Shown: piece by piece, positions 1-10,479 of the stretch
How positions within the stretch are numbered: the stretch's first letter is position 1
Layout: each line of letters starts with the position of its first letter
From: DASUPK01 sp963728875
Lineage (GTDB): Bacteria; Actinomycetota; Thermoleophilia; Solirubrobacterales; 70-9
Reading direction: 5' to 3'
DNA length: 64,000 nucleotides
Assembly: GCA_963728875.1 (NCBI GenBank)
Contig: CAVSLJ010000002.1
Span: 1-64,000, forward strand
Position numbers and translations under genes: made by a program
Notes under the pieces: model-generated
Database searches by the model: none
Seen by the model: only the letters and a program-made list of their open reading frames with translations
Told to the model about the DNA's origin: nothing

Positions 1-361
1 CGCGGCGACCTCGGCGAAGCCGCGAGCGACGCGCGCTCCGCGACTGCGCTCGAGCCCTGGGCGGCGAAGCCCAGGCTGCAGCTCGCCCTCGTTCAGGAGT
101 CGGCCGGCGACCTGCGCCGCGGCGGCGAACAGCGCCGCCGAGGCGAGCGACCGGGCCAAGGACGACTGGACAGATCTGGCTGGTCAGGCGCGCATCGCCA
201 CCCGTCAGGGCAGCGTCCCGGCGGACGAGTACCTGGCCGAGGCGCGGCGGCTGAACCCGCGGGCGCCGATCTTGTTTCCGTGTCGGGCCCACTGCAGCCT
301 CCCGCCTCGCGTTCGGGCAGTGCGGCGGCCCCGGGGACGCGGGCTGCCGGGTCGGGGATGA
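1..361 (+). CDS. C-terminal TPR part of an O-antigen polymerase/ligase-like protein (partial)
   Basis: Only the 3' end is in the window. With one or two frame corrections (around positions 110 and 165) the stretch reads as helical repeats: ATALEPWAAKPRLQLALVQE, then a segment like DDWTDLAGQARIATRQG, then EARRLNPRAP. This alanine/arginine-rich TPR pattern is what follows the membrane domain in many actinobacterial Wzy/O-antigen-ligase-like proteins. That assignment is an inference, because the membrane domain lies outside the window. The last 37 codons (from 248) are open in one frame to a TGA at 359-361. That stop overlaps the ATG of the next gene (ATGA), so the two genes look translationally coupled. 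The position at the head of a glycan cluster supports a role in polymer assembly. Confidence 0.45.
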   Translation, partial: AATSAKPRATRAPRLRSSPGRRSPGCSSPSFRSRPATCAAAANSAAEASDRAKDDWTDLAGQARIATRQGSVPADEYLAEARRLNPRAPILFPCRAHCSLPPRVRAVRRPRGRGLPGRG

Positions 362-1322
362 GCCTGCCCCCTGCCCGGCCTGCGGGAGCCCGGCACTCGG
401 CCGTGGCGGCCCGCCAGCGAGGTGGTCCACGGGCGGCCGAGGAGAGGGCGCTGGATCCTGTTGCGATGCGCCGCCTGCGGGGCGCGACGCTCGACGGCCC
501 GGAGCACGACGGGGGGGGACCAGGGCTCTACGAGGGAGGTCAGTACGGGGCCTCTGCCGGGGTCAGGGATCTACCGCTTCGGCCGCTGCGGGCGTTCGCC
601 GACCGCGAGCGGATGCGGCTGCTCGGTCCGCTTCCGCCCGGCGGCCGGGTGATCGAGGTGGGCGCCGGCAGGGGCCGGCTGGTCGCGGCGCTCCGGGTGC
701 GCGGTCACGACGCGGTGGGGATCGAGCCCACGCCGGCGCGGCGCGGGCGGCGGCGTCCGCGGCCTGCCGGTGGAGCGAGGTGGAGCTGGAGGAGGCGGAC
801 TTCCCCGCCGGGCGAGGCGGACCTGGTGGTCTTCTGGCACGTGCTCGAGCACCTCGACGACCCCCACGAGGCCCTGCGGCGGGTCGAGGCCGTGGCTGCA
901 GGCCGGGGGCGCGCTGTGGTGGCGGCGCCGAACCTGGCCAGCCTGCAGGCGCGGATCGGCGGCGACCGCTGGTTTCACCAGGACGTGCCCAGGCACCGCA
1001 CCCTGTTCACGCCTGCGGGGCTGTGAGCTGCTATGCGGCGGAGCGGCTTCGCGCCGGCGCGGGCCAGGCATCTGGTGATGGAGCAGAATTGGCTCGGCAT
1101 GTGGCTCACCCTGCTCAACAGCTGACGGTCGACCGTGACGTCCCCTTCCGCTTCGCGAAGCGGGATCTCGACTATCGGAGCCGGCGCGAGGCCGCCCGGG
1201 ACGCGCTTCGTCTCGGTGGCTCGCCGGGATCCCGCTGATCCCGATCGGGGTGTCTGCTCGAGCTGCTCGCCGGGCTCGCCCGGCGGGGCGGCACCGTGGT
1301 CGTGCGCGCCTCGCCCGCCTGA
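358..1322 (+). CDS. Class I SAM-dependent methyltransferase with N-terminal zinc ribbon (frameshifted)
   Basis: The ATG at 358 overlaps the preceding stop. After a one-base shift the protein opens with a CPACGSP motif and a second RCAACG pair near 470, a zinc ribbon typical of sugar or O-methyltransferases of glycan clusters. Motif I (VIEVGAGRGRLVAALR, about 650-700) and the acidic motif FWHVLEHLDDP (about 835-865) bind SAM. The region GGDRWFHQDVPRH and the tail EQNWLGMWLTLLN followed by PFRFAKRDL are the usual C-terminal signatures. The last residues end GGTVVVRASPA at a TGA at 1320-1322. At least five frameshifts break it (near 370, 420-540, 760, 1025 and 1125). I read these as sequence errors because both flanks stay conserved. 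Confidence 0.6.
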
Positions 1323-1323
1323 G

Positions 1324-2275
1324 ATGGCCTCCGCGGCCGCAACCGCCACCGTGATCGTCCCGACCCACCGGGGCGCGGAGCGGATCGCGGCGCTGCTCGA
1401 CTCGCTCGCCGCGCAGACGGCCGCCTGCGAGGTGCTGGTGGTCGACAACGGCTCCACGGACGGGACCGCGGAGCGTGCTCGCCCGCTACCCGGACGTCGA
1501 GGTGATCCGGCTCGAGCGAGAACGCCGGCTTCGGCCGGGCGGTCAACCTGGCGGCGCGCCGCGCCGCCGGGGACGCGCTGGTGCTGGTCAACGACGACTG
1601 CGTCCTCGACCCCGGCTTCGTCGAGGCGATCGCCCGGCCGATCGCGGACGGGCGCCGTGATGGCGGCCGGCGTGCTGCGCGACCGCGCCGACGAGGGGCT
1701 GATCGACACCGCCGGGATGGAGCTGTCGCGGACGCTGAACGTCTTCGACTACCTGCACGGGCGGCCGCTCGCCGCGCTCGACGCCGCCCCGGACCCGATC
1801 GGTCCCTCCGGCGCGGCGGCGGCGTTCGACCGCGACGTCTTCCTCGAGGCCGGCGGCTTCGACGAGGCGCTGTTCGCCTACTGGGAGGACGTCGACCTGG
1901 TGCTGCGCCTGCGGCTGGAGGGCGCCCGCTGCGTGCTCGCGCGCGGACGCCCGCGGCATCCACGCGCACTCGGCGACGCTCGGGCCGGGCTCGGCCGAGA
2001 AGAACCGGCTGATCGGCTTCGGCCGCGGCTACGTGCTGCGCAAGTGGTCGGTGCTTCGGCGGCTCCCGCGCGCTCCGGATGCTGGCCGAGGACGGCGCGA
2101 TCTGCGCGGGCCAGGCGGTGTTCGACGGCAACCTCGCCGGGCTCACCGGCCGGGTCCGAGGCGCGCGCGCCGCCCGCCGCGCGTATCCCTACCCGGGCGA
2201 GCTGCTGCGAGGGCGCACGGCCGCCCGGGATGCTCGCCGACCTCGGCCGGCGCCTGCGGCGGAGGCGCCGGCTGA
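1324..2275 (+). CDS. Family 2 glycosyltransferase (rhamnosyltransferase-like, frameshifted)
   Basis: The start is the ATG at 1324, one base after the previous stop. The GT-A fold is clear: ATVIVPTHRGAERIAALLDS, then VLVVDNGSTDGT, the DXD-like VNDDCVLDPGF, and the acceptor-site block FDEALFAYWEDVDLVLRLRL. This last motif, with an acidic DVDL, is typical of dTDP-rhamnosyl and related transferases acting on lipid-linked glycans at the inner membrane face. The frame must change near 1475, 1510, 1650, 1950, 2080 and 2150 to follow the homology. The end is placed at the basic run GRRLRRRR near 2270; the real stop is hidden by a frameshift. The gene is part of the plus-strand glycan operon that runs to 4495. 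Confidence 0.6.
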
Positions 2276-3753
2276 TCCGCCTCAGCGAGGAGTCCCCGCG
2301 CGAGGGGCTCGAGCGCCAGCTCGACGGGACAGCGGCCTGGCGCGCGCCGGCACGGCGACTTCGCGGCCGAGCTGAGCGCGCCGCCGCGCTGACCCGATCG
2401 GGGTCGGCGGGGGGAACGTCGCGTTCCTCGGCGGCAGGCTCGACTTCGGGGCGTCTCCCGCCGCCGGCGTGGAGCTGCTCGTCGACGGGGCGCCCTCCGG
2501 CGAGCCGGTCGCGGTCGCGAACCCGGGCGGCGGCCGGCCCGCCTTCTGGTGGACGATGCTCGAGCTCGCCGCCGGTGAGCGCGCCGCGCCGGGTCGAGCT
2601 CGCGCTGCGGAGCCGGAACGGGAGCGCGGGGCCGGTCGGCGGAGCTCGGCGCCGTCGAGGCCGGCCCCGGAGCGCGCCGGCCGGCGAGGCCGAGGTGGAG
2701 GGTCTCCGCCGGGTCTACGCCGCGCTCGGCAAGCCGTCGGTGGCGATCTGCATGGCGACCCACGAGCCGCCGATCGACCTCTTCGAGGCGCAGGTGGAGT
2801 CGATCAGGGCCCAGACCCACCGGGACTGGATCTGCCTGATCGGCGACGACGGCTCGAGCGCCGAGCGCCTCGCCGAGATGCGCCGGGTGATCGGCGACGA
2901 TCCCCGCTTCGTGCTGGTCGAGCACGAGCGCCGGCTGGGCTTCTACCGGAACTACGAGCGCGTCCTCGGCATGGTGCCGCCCGAGGCGGATCTGGTCGCG
3001 CTCGCGGACCAGGACGACCGCTGGTATCCGGAGAAGCTCGAGGCCCTGATCGCCGGGCTCGGCGACCGCGACCTCGTCTACGGGGACATGCGGGTGGTCG
3101 GCGAGGACGGCTCGCTGATCTCGGACACCTACTGGAGCCGGCGCCGCAACAACTACACGGACCTCGCCTCGCTGCTGGTCGGGAACACGGTCACCGGCGC
3201 CGCCTCGCTGTTCCGGGCCGACCTGCTCGAGCGCGCCCTGCCGTTCCCGCCGAGGCGCAGCGACGGCTACCACGACCACTGGATCGCGCTGGTGGCGATG
3301 ACCGGGCGGGGGCTCGCCTACGTCGACCGCCCGCTCCAGGACTACGTCCAGCACGGCGGGGCCGCGCAGGGCCACGAGCAGGCGAACGCGGGGGCCTCCT
3401 ACCTGCAGCTGCGCCTGCTCGCCGTCCTCGCCTGGCAGGGCCTCTGGGTGCTGATCGGGCGCCACGGCGCCAAGGGCTGGGCGAGCCGCTACTTCGGCAT
3501 GTACGTCCGCACGGTGATCTGGGCGCGGGTGCTGCTGATGCGCTCGCGCCGACACGCTCGACGCCCCGGCAGGCGCGGATCCTGCGGCGCGTCGCCCGCG
3601 CCGACCGCTCGCCGCTCGCCCTGCTCTGGCTCTTCGGCCGCTCGCTGCGGCCGCTCTGGGGCCGGAACGAGGCGTTCGGGCGCGAGCTGATCGTGCTCAG
3701 CTCGGCGCTCTGGGGCCGGGCGCTCGAGCTTCGCTCCGGGCCGCGACGGATGA
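2272..3753 (+). CDS. Family 2 glycosyltransferase with N-terminal beta-sandwich domain
   Basis: The first 130 residues or so (to about 2700) contain PIGVGGGNVAFLGGRLDF and VELLVDGAP, an N-terminal beta-rich module seen before some actinobacterial GT2 domains. The catalytic domain follows in one clean frame from about 2700: VAICMATHEPPIDLFEAQVE, then CLIGDDGSSAERLAEM, LADQDDRWYPEKL (the DXD-like acidic site), NTVTGAASLFRADLLE and YHDHWIALVAM. It continues in a helical tail ending LSSALWGRALELRSGP. One frameshift near 3550 and one close to the end are needed. A TGA at 3751-3753 overlaps the ATG of the next gene. The N-terminus is uncertain; no clean canonical start is visible near 2272. Confidence 0.6.
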
Positions 3754-4495
3754 GGGTCGCATGCCCGATCCGGTCTGAGGCGCGGGAGGTCTTCCTCTCG
3801 AACGACGGGCTTCTGCCCCGTCTGCGACGCCCCGTCGCGATTCACCGCCCGGGACCCCTGGCTGCGCGACCACTACCGCTGCGAGCGCTGCGGCTCGATC
3901 CCGCGCGAGCGGGCCCTGCTCACCGTGCTCGAGCGCCAGTTCCCGAACTGGCGAGAGCTCGCGATCCACGAGTCCTCGCCGGGGCTGCCCTCCTCCGAGC
4001 GGCTGCGCGCGCCTTTGCCCCTCCTACGTGCGCGACCCACTACTTCCCCGGCGTCGCGCCCGGGATCGACGGAGCGGGGCATCCGGAGCGAGGACCTCTC
4101 GCGGCAGACCTTCCCGGACGAGAGCTTCGACCTGGTGATCACGCAGGACGTGATGGAGCACGTGCTCGATCCCGAGGCGCGCCTTCGCGCGAGATCGCCC
4201 GGACGCTGAGGCCCGGCGGGGCGCACGTCTTCACCACGCCGATCTACCCGGGCCTGGCCGTCTCGGAGCGCCGGGCCCGCGAGCCGGGACGGGGCGATCG
4301 AGTACCTCGCCGAGCCCGAGTACCACGGCAACCCGATCGACGAGGCCGGCTCGCTGGTGACCGATGCACTGGGGCCAGGACATCGGCGCGATCATCGCCC
4401 GCTCGAGCGGGCTGCTCACCACCGTCTACGTGCTGGTCGACCGGGAGCTGGGGATCGACGGGGAGTTCCTCGAGGTCCTGGTGAGCAGGAAGTGA
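3750..4495 (+). CDS. SAM-dependent methyltransferase, zinc-ribbon N-terminus (frameshifted)
   Basis: After a shift near 3810 the protein reads FCPVCDAPSRFTARDPWLRD and YRCERCGSIPRERALL. This is a Cys4 ribbon followed by the helix seen in methyltransferases that act on glycans. Further on come DLSRQTFPDESFDLVITQDV, MEHVLDPEA and LRPGGAHVFTTPIYP, matching the post-I and motif II/III regions of a class I fold. The tail GEFLEVLVSRK ends at the TGA at 4493-4495. A glycine-rich motif I is not clean because the frame breaks around 4010-4060. Start choices are ATG 3750 (coupled to the previous stop) or ATG 3761. Confidence 0.55.
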
Positions 4496-4519
4496 TCCGG
4501 ATCGGCACTAAGTGCGCCG

Positions 4520-4525
4520 TATACT
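4520..4525 (+). promoter_or_regulatory. -10-like box TATACT ahead of a possible leaderless GTG
   Basis: TATACT sits nine bases before the GTG at 4535. No convincing -35 is seen. The spacing resembles other start sites in this window where the mRNA may begin at or near the start codon. Confidence 0.35.
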
Positions 4526-4534
4526 CGCTGCCTG

Positions 4535-5523
4535 GTGGCCGGCAACGAAGGATCCGAACAGGCTCGCGGCCGGACGCTGACGGCGCCGCTGCCGCCACCC
4601 AAGGAGGTGCTGGCCGCCGGGTCCGGCGACCGGCCACAGCTGAGCCGTGCTGCCATGCGGGATCTCAAGATCATGGGGTTCCTCCAGCGCACCTACCACG
4701 CGCTGTCAATGCCGCTCACCGCCCTGTTCCTGCTCTACAACCCCCGGTTTCACCCGAGCTACGGGATGACGTGGCGACGGAAGCTTGCGCTGGCGTTCAA
4801 GATGCGACGAGCGACGCGCAAGGTCCTGACCGGTACCTCGTACAAGGCGCACCTCGCAATGGCGGCCAAGCTCCTGGAGATCCCGCCCGAGGTGAAGGGT
4901 GCAGTGGTGGAGTGCGGCTGCTGGCTGGGCGGCTCCACCGCTTGCCTGTCGCTCGTCTGCGACATCGTCGGGCGGGATCTGATCGTCTATGACTCCTTCG
5001 AGGGTCTCCCGCCGGCCGAGCCAGGCGACAAGTACGCCAGCCCCTCGGCGAGGGCGTCCTGCGCGGCGAGATCGACACGGTGAAGGAGAACGTCGGCCGT
5101 TTTGGGGCGGTCGAGTGCTGCTCGTTTCGCAAGGGCTGGTTCCGGGACACGCTGCCGGTACACACGGAGCCGGTCGTCCTTGCATTCCTCGACGTGGACT
5201 ACGAGGCCAGCATGTACGACTGCGTCGTCAACCTCTGGCCGCGCCTCACCGCGCAGGGTTACATGTTCATGGACGAGTACCGGCGCATCGACTACTGTGC
5301 GATCTTCTTCTCGGAGCGCTTCTGGCGTGAGCACTTCGATGCACCGCCTCCCGGTCTGATGGGCACCGGGACCGGCGTCGGCGTCGGTCAGTACTACCTC
5401 GGACCGGAGCCGCGGGTCTGGATCCAGGCGCCGACGAGCGTGGCGTACACGCGCAAGGACTTCTACGGCCGCTGGGACTACGTGCGCGAAGGCGAGGAGT
5501 CCCCACTCGAGGGCAGTCCCTGA
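4535..5523 (+). CDS. TylF/MycF-family O-methyltransferase (one frameshift)
   Basis: This family (macrocin O-methyltransferase type) transfers a methyl group from SAM to a sugar hydroxyl with a metal ion. Visible signatures are AVVECGCWLGGSTACLSLVC (motif I), DLIVYDSFEGLPP, FLDVDYEASMYDCVVNLWPR (the acidic metal-binding block), GYMFMDEYRRIDYC, and an aromatic C-terminus. The frame changes once near 5043. The start is either GTG 4535, nine bases after TATACT, or ATG 4655, where the family homology begins; a purine-rich AAGGAGG at 4601-4607 lies between them. It stands alone between the plus operon and two minus-strand methyltransferases, and probably decorates the same glycan. Confidence 0.7.
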
Positions 5524-5532
5524 CGGTCGCCG

Positions 5533-6361
5533 TCAGATCGGGCGGCCGATGATGTAGTGCTGGATGTAGCCCTTCGGGTGAGCTGGGTGGATGCCGGCGA
5601 TCTCCCAGCCGGTTCCCTCGAAGAGCTCGATTGCGTAGTCCTCCGTGTATCGCGCAACCTGCAACGGCTTCCCGGGGATCTCGTCGACGAACCTAGGATC
5701 GTAGCCGGCGGCCGCTGACTGCCGTCGCGCGCGCTCCGCCTGCTGCGCCTGGTTGAGCTTCGCCAGCGCCCTGACCTCGGGGTCGTCGCTTTCGAGCTGC
5801 ACCCTTACGGCGACGGCGTGAGAAGCGGGAGCAAGCTTGGGATCGGCGAGGTGGAGGGAGAAGAGCAGGGTCCCATCCGGCTTCACGTGACGCCGCAGCA
5901 GATGGAGCATCGCCACGTAGTCACCCGGGGCCAGGTGTGTAAAGACCGAGAAGAGCGAGATCAGGTCGAAGCGGCGGTCACCCACCGGCAGCAGATCGAA
6001 GTCCGCGAGCTGCGTGCCGTCGGGGTTGTACATCGAGTTGTGAGCGTCGAGACGGTGGAAATCGAACCTGGGATCCGAGACGTTGGCTTCGAGCCACCCG
6101 ATCACCTCGGGAGAGACATCGACTCCCGTGTAGTGCCCGATCGGCAGGGAGTTTCCGAGCAGCGTCTGCACGAGCAGGGTGCCGCAACCGACGTCGAGCA
6201 GGTCGACGTCGGAAAGGTCCTCCCGGCGTGTCTCCCGGCATAACAGGTCGACGAGAAGCGCCCGGCCCTCTGCCACTCCTCCGCTGGCAGGGAACCCCTC
6301 CCTGGGCCCACGCCATGTCCTTGGCTTCCACGCCGCGCTGAGAGGCTTCGGAGGAGGGCAT
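5533..6361 (-). CDS. Class I SAM methyltransferase
   Basis: The frame is clean from 6276 down to the stop at 5533: DLLDVGCGTLLVQTLL (motif I), HYTGVDVSPEVIGWL (acidic residue after the second strand), FDLISLFSVFTHLAPGDY (motif II) and LLRRHVKPDGTLLFSLHL. The C-terminal part has YTEDYAIELFEGTGWEI. The natural start is probably the ATG at 6361 (MPSSEASQRGVEAKD), which needs one frameshift near 6290; otherwise it starts at 6276. Its closest relative in the window is the next gene upstream on the same strand, with which it shares nearly every motif, so this is a tandem duplication. The substrate is unknown; a sugar or lipid of the surface glycan is likely from context. Confidence 0.7.
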
Positions 6362-6386
6362 CGTGCGATCCTACCTGGCGTCTCGA

Positions 6387-7150
6387 TCAGATCGGGCGGC
6401 AGACGACGAGGTGCCGGAGGTGGCGCTCCGGCGGATGGATGGCGTCGATCGCCCAGCCCGCGCCGTCGATGAGCTCGATCGCGTAGTCCCTCGTGTAGCG
6501 GGCCTGAGCGAGGGGACGGTCGGGATCCGCGTCCACGAACCGGGGGTCGTGGCCGGCGCCCGCGGCCTGCCGGAGGGCCCTGTCGAGGCTGGCTTCGGTC
6601 TCGGCCCTGATCGCCGGATCATTGCTGTTGAGGCGCCTTCGGATCGCCTCTGCCAGGGCCGGGGGATGCTCGGAGTCGATCAGGAAGAGACAGAGGGCCA
6701 GCCTCCCGTCCGGTTTGACATGGCGACGGAGCAGCCGCAGCATCGTCGCGTGAGGTCGTCCGGGGGGCAGGTGGGTGAAAGCCTGCGAACAGCGGAGATC
6801 AGGCTGAATTCGCGCTCGCCCGAGCGGAAGCTGGTCGAAGCTCGCCAGCGGTCTGCCTCCGGGATTGCAGAGCGCGTTCTGGGCATCCATCGCGTGGAAC
6901 TCGAACCTGGGATCCGAGACATTGGCCCGTAGCCAGGCGGCCAGGTCCTGCGGAGACGTCGATCCCGGCGTAGCGCCCCAGCGGTAGCCCGTTGTCGAGG
7001 AGGGTCTTGACGAGCAGGGTGCCGCAGCCGACGTCGAGCAGGTCCACGCCGGAGAGGTCCCGCCGGCCGGTCGTCCGGCAGAGCAGATCCACCAGGAAGC
7101 GACCCGACTCGAGCCACTCCTCGGCGCGACTTGTACCCCCGACGCTGGAG
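6387..7150 (-). CDS. Class I SAM methyltransferase, tandem paralogue of the neighbour (frameshifted)
   Basis: The motifs match the gene at 5533-6361 one for one: DLLDVGCGTLLVKTLLDNGL, RYAGIDVS, DPRFEFHAMDAQNALCNPGG, LLRRHVKPDGRLALCLFLID and YTRDYAIELIDGAGW. The expected motif II is damaged: the text reads as a frameshifted AFTHLPPG near 6770. Frame changes are needed near 6960, 6790 and 6755. The 5' end is not certain; homology (EEWLESGRFLVDLLCRT) runs upstream to about 7120 and no canonical start is obvious. It follows the GT2 segment that ends at 7183 on the same strand. Confidence 0.6.
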
Positions 7151-7182
7151 GTGGGTCGGGACCGCGAGCTCGGCGGCGGGCG

Positions 7183-9110
7183 TCAATACGAGGTCAGGCC
7201 GAATTGCTCCTCGAGCTTCGCCTCGTAGCTCTCCATGCGGGCACGGTCGTCCTCGTCCGCCGGCAGCCAGTCGCTGAGTCTGCATGGACACGGCGCACCT
7301 CCTCGAGGTGGAGCTCCTTGTCGAGCGAGTCCGGTCACACCGTTCGCGTGGCGCCGGTGGATGTTCAGCGGGTCGGAGACATAGGCGACGCGCTTGCCGC
7401 CGAGCGCGGTGGCCGCGTACAGGTGCCAGTCGCCGGCGAGCTGGTAGTCGAGCAGCTCGTCGAGGCAGCGGTCCAGCGTCTCCCTCAGGCAGCTCAGGTT
7501 CCAGACCACGGCGCTGACGTTGAGGACCAGGTTGCGCTCGACCAGGCAGCGGCGGACGAACTCGATCGCCGTCGAGCACGAAGTCGCGCTTGCATCATGC
7601 CGTTGGCGGACTGCCGGTAGTAGTCCTGGTAGCTGTCGTCGAGCAGCTGCGCCGCTCTCGTCGATCTGCGCGGAGTCGGAGAAGGCGAAGGCGACGCCCT
7701 CGTCCATCTCCCGCATCAGCCGCGCGAGGAAGTCCGGCTTGCAGCGGTCGTCCGCCTCGGCGATCCAGAGGTAGTCGCCCCGTGCGAGCTCGCAGGCCAT
7801 GGCCCATTGCCTGAAGACCGAACCCGAGTTCTCCTCGTTCGCGACGACGCGGAACCGGCGGCCCCGTCCGCTCCCGGATCTCCTCGAGCCGCTCGAGGCT
7901 TCCGTCGGTCGAGGCGTCGTCGAGGACGATCAGCTCGAAGATCGGATAGGTCTGGTCGAAGATGCTGTCGAGGCGCTCGGCCAGGTGGTCGGCGTAGTTG
8001 TAGTTCGGCACGACCACCGAGACCTTCTTCAGGTCCGCCGTCCAGCAGGCGCAGGAGGTCGAAGGCCCAGGCGTCGTACTGGTAGCTGGTCGCGGACCAC
8101 CCGCCGCCTCGCCTCGGCGGCCGCCGGGTCGTCCTCGGCCGCGCACCGGCGCAGCGCTCGCACGGCCGCCGGGACGTCCTCGGCGGCGACCAGCGCTCCG
8201 TGCTCCTCGGCGAGCGGCTCGCTGCCGCCCGAGCCGCGGAAGGCGACGACGGGAAGCCCGGCGTCCAGCGCCTCGAGCACCGACGGAGGGGAACGGGATC
8301 CTCCCGGGAGCTGAGGAAGAAGACGTCGGCCAGCGCGAGATAGGGCGATACGTCCTCGGTGAAGTCCGCGAAGTGGACGTTCTCCGCGCCCGAGCGCTCC
8401 GCCTCGGCGCGCAGCTCCAGGGCCTCGGCGTTGAGGTTGCCGAGCCAGACGAAGTGCAGGTCCGGCGCCTCGGCGGCCGCCTGCGCCGCCGCCTCCAGGA
8501 AGAGGTCGATCCCCTTGCTGCGGTCCGCGTAGCCGACGTTGAGCACGACGCGGGCCTCGCTCCGGGATGCCGAGCTCGCTCCTCAGGCTCGTCACGGCGC
8601 GGAGGCGGCGGCGTCCGTCTCTCCCTGAATAGGCCCTGGGGCCGGATCGCGGTCCGCTCGGGCGGCACCTGCGCGAACTCCGCGAACGACTCGGCGACCG
8701 CCGTCGCCGGGAAGACGACCGTGTTGCTGTGCCGCGGCGACGGTCTCGGCCGCGTCGCTCGAGCCCCTGCTCGCGGATCATCCCCGGGAGCTCCTGGACG
8801 AAGGAGAGCGACGCGGAACCCGGCCTCCTTCAGCGGCGGCGAGCGGCGCTCGGCGGCCGCGAGCGTGTTGACGATGGCGTGCGCGTAGCCCCGCTTGCGC
8901 AGCTGCCGCGCGATCGGGCCGATGCAGCTCGGGATCGCTCGCAGACGTGGACCTCGCCGTGCTGTCGGTAGTCGGCCGTCAGCGGGCCCGCCCTCGAGCA
9001 GCAGGTAGGCGACCTCGCAGCCGAACTGGTGCGCGCAGCCGCTCGCCGAGCCCTCTCAGGTTCATCTGGGCGCCGTGCGGGTGCGCGTCGTGGCCGACCA
9101 GCAGGACCTT
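7183..9110 (-). CDS. GT4-GT2 glycosyltransferase module, C-terminal part of a giant protein (frameshifted)
   Basis: Reading leftwards: KVLLVGHDAHPHGAQMNL (about 9120-9060) opens a GT-B family 4 domain. It continues with GIDLFLEAAAQAAAEAPDLH, ENVHFADFTEDVSPYLALAD, and the nucleotide-sugar site FFLSSREDP...SVLEALDAGLPVVAF near 8300. Without a stop, after one shift near 8045, comes a family 2 domain: KKVSVVVPNYNYADHLAERL, ELIVLDDASTDGSLERLEEI, GDYLWIAEADDRCKPDFLAR (DXD-like), and a tail VAYVSDPLNIHRRHANGVTG. The end is the stop at 7183-7185. Frameshifts occur near 8990-8700, 8560, 8290, 8110, 8045, 7860, 7645, 7575 and 7300. The frame that carries the WbsX domain upstream runs open into the first GT4 residues, so the modules are probably one polypeptide. 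Confidence 0.6.
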
Positions 9111-10290
9111 CGTCTTCTCCGCGGCGAGCTCGCCGGGCAGCTGGCGGCGGCGACTGGTGGCCGGTCGCGGCAGACCGCGCGGGCGGTCGCGTTCAGGTAG
9201 GCGCCGCCGAAGTGGACGTCGGGCTCGAGGTAGGCGCCCTCGGCCCACTCGTTCCAGGCGTTGATGAAGACGAGCGGCTCGCCGAGCGACCGGGTGCTCG
9301 CGGCGCGGCGTCGACGAGCGTCGGCAGCCAGCGCTCGTACAGCTCGGGCGTGGAGCCGTGGAGGACCGTGCCCGCGCCCTGCCGGCGGGCGTCGTTGTCC
9401 CAGGACGGGGTGACCCCGCGGGCCCACGGATACGGCAGGCGCCTGCCGCTGCAGCGCGGCATTCAGCACCGACTCGTAGTCGATGACGTAGCCCGCGAAC
9501 TGGGGGTCGAAGAAGTGCAGGCTCGCTGCCGATCGTGTTGTCCCAGCGGGCCATGCGCTGGGGCGGGAACTCGACCGCCCCGTCGGCGCCGTAGGGCCGG
9601 GGGTCGTCCTCGAACGACTGGACGAGGAGGATCAGCGGGTCCTCGTCGTGGCGCTCCCGCCACAGCTCGCGCCAGCGGGCGACCGTCTCGCGCGCGTCCG
9701 CCAGCACGTCGAACCGGTAGACGAGGAAGAGCGGGCGCCCCTCGATCCGGATGTACCGCGGGTCCTCGAAATGCCGCTGCAGGTCGTCGACCAGGCCCTC
9801 GTCGTCGTCGGGGTCGTGCTCCTGGCGGATCAGGGTCTCCTCGTCGAGGCCGTCCCAGCGCCGGGTCCAGTTCTCGTTCGCCCAGGTGACGCAGAACGGG
9901 AAGTCGATGCGAGGGGTCGGCGAGGAACTGCCTCGAGCGGGCGCTCCAGCAGCCGCTTGCCGCTGAACGAGTAGTAGTAGAAGGAGAAGCCGTGCAGGCC
10001 CGCCGCGCGGGCGAGCTCGACCTGGCGCCGGATCACCTCCGGGTCGCTGAGGTCGTAGATAGCCGAGGTCGCGCGGGATGCGCGGCTGGTAGTGGCCGGC
10101 GAACCGCGGGATGCCGCGGGCCACGTTGCGCCAGTCGGTGAAGCCCTCGCCCCACCAGGCGTCGTTCTCGGGGATCGAGTGGAACTGCGGCAGGTAGAAC
10201 GCGATCAGCTTCGCGCTGCCGCTCGCGACCGGCGGCGATCTCGGGTCGAACTCCTCGAAGCGCCGCGTCGGGGCCGGTCGAGGTCGCGGA
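9110..10290 (-). CDS. WbsX-type (GH99-like) glycan domain, middle of a giant protein
   Basis: The segment starts with KLIAFYLPQFHSIPENDAWW and GEGFTDWRNVARGIPRF, the hallmark of the WbsX/Glyco_tran_WbsX family found in O-antigen clusters. It continues with FPFCVTWANENWTRRWDG, the YIRIEGRPLFLVYRFDVL block, ILLVQSFEDDPRPYGADGAV and PPQRMARWDNTIG. The expected C-terminal FINAWNEWAEGAYLEPD is present near 9290-9220 after a frame shift. WbsX domains resemble endo-alpha-mannosidase-like hydrolases, but their exact reaction in these fusions is not established. The frame stays open into the GT4 module on one side and into the repeat region on the other. Confidence 0.7.
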
Positions 10291-10479
10291 TCTGGGTCAC
10301 CACCTCGTCCGCGTCGCCCCGGACGAGGGGCTCCGTCGCGGCCGGGGGCGGCCTCGGCAGCCGGGCGCGTGCGGGCCCGCGCCGCGAGTCCCGGCCGGCG
10401 CTGCCTGGGGTCCGCGGCCGCGGCTGCCGCTCGCGCCCGGACCCGGCGCGAGCGCCGGCCGGCCGCGGCTGCCGCGCCC

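Noticed and set aside
3925..4209. Separate small gene inside the methyltransferase at 3750-4495
   Set aside because: It is one of the frame segments of the frameshifted methyltransferase; its sequence continues the same fold.
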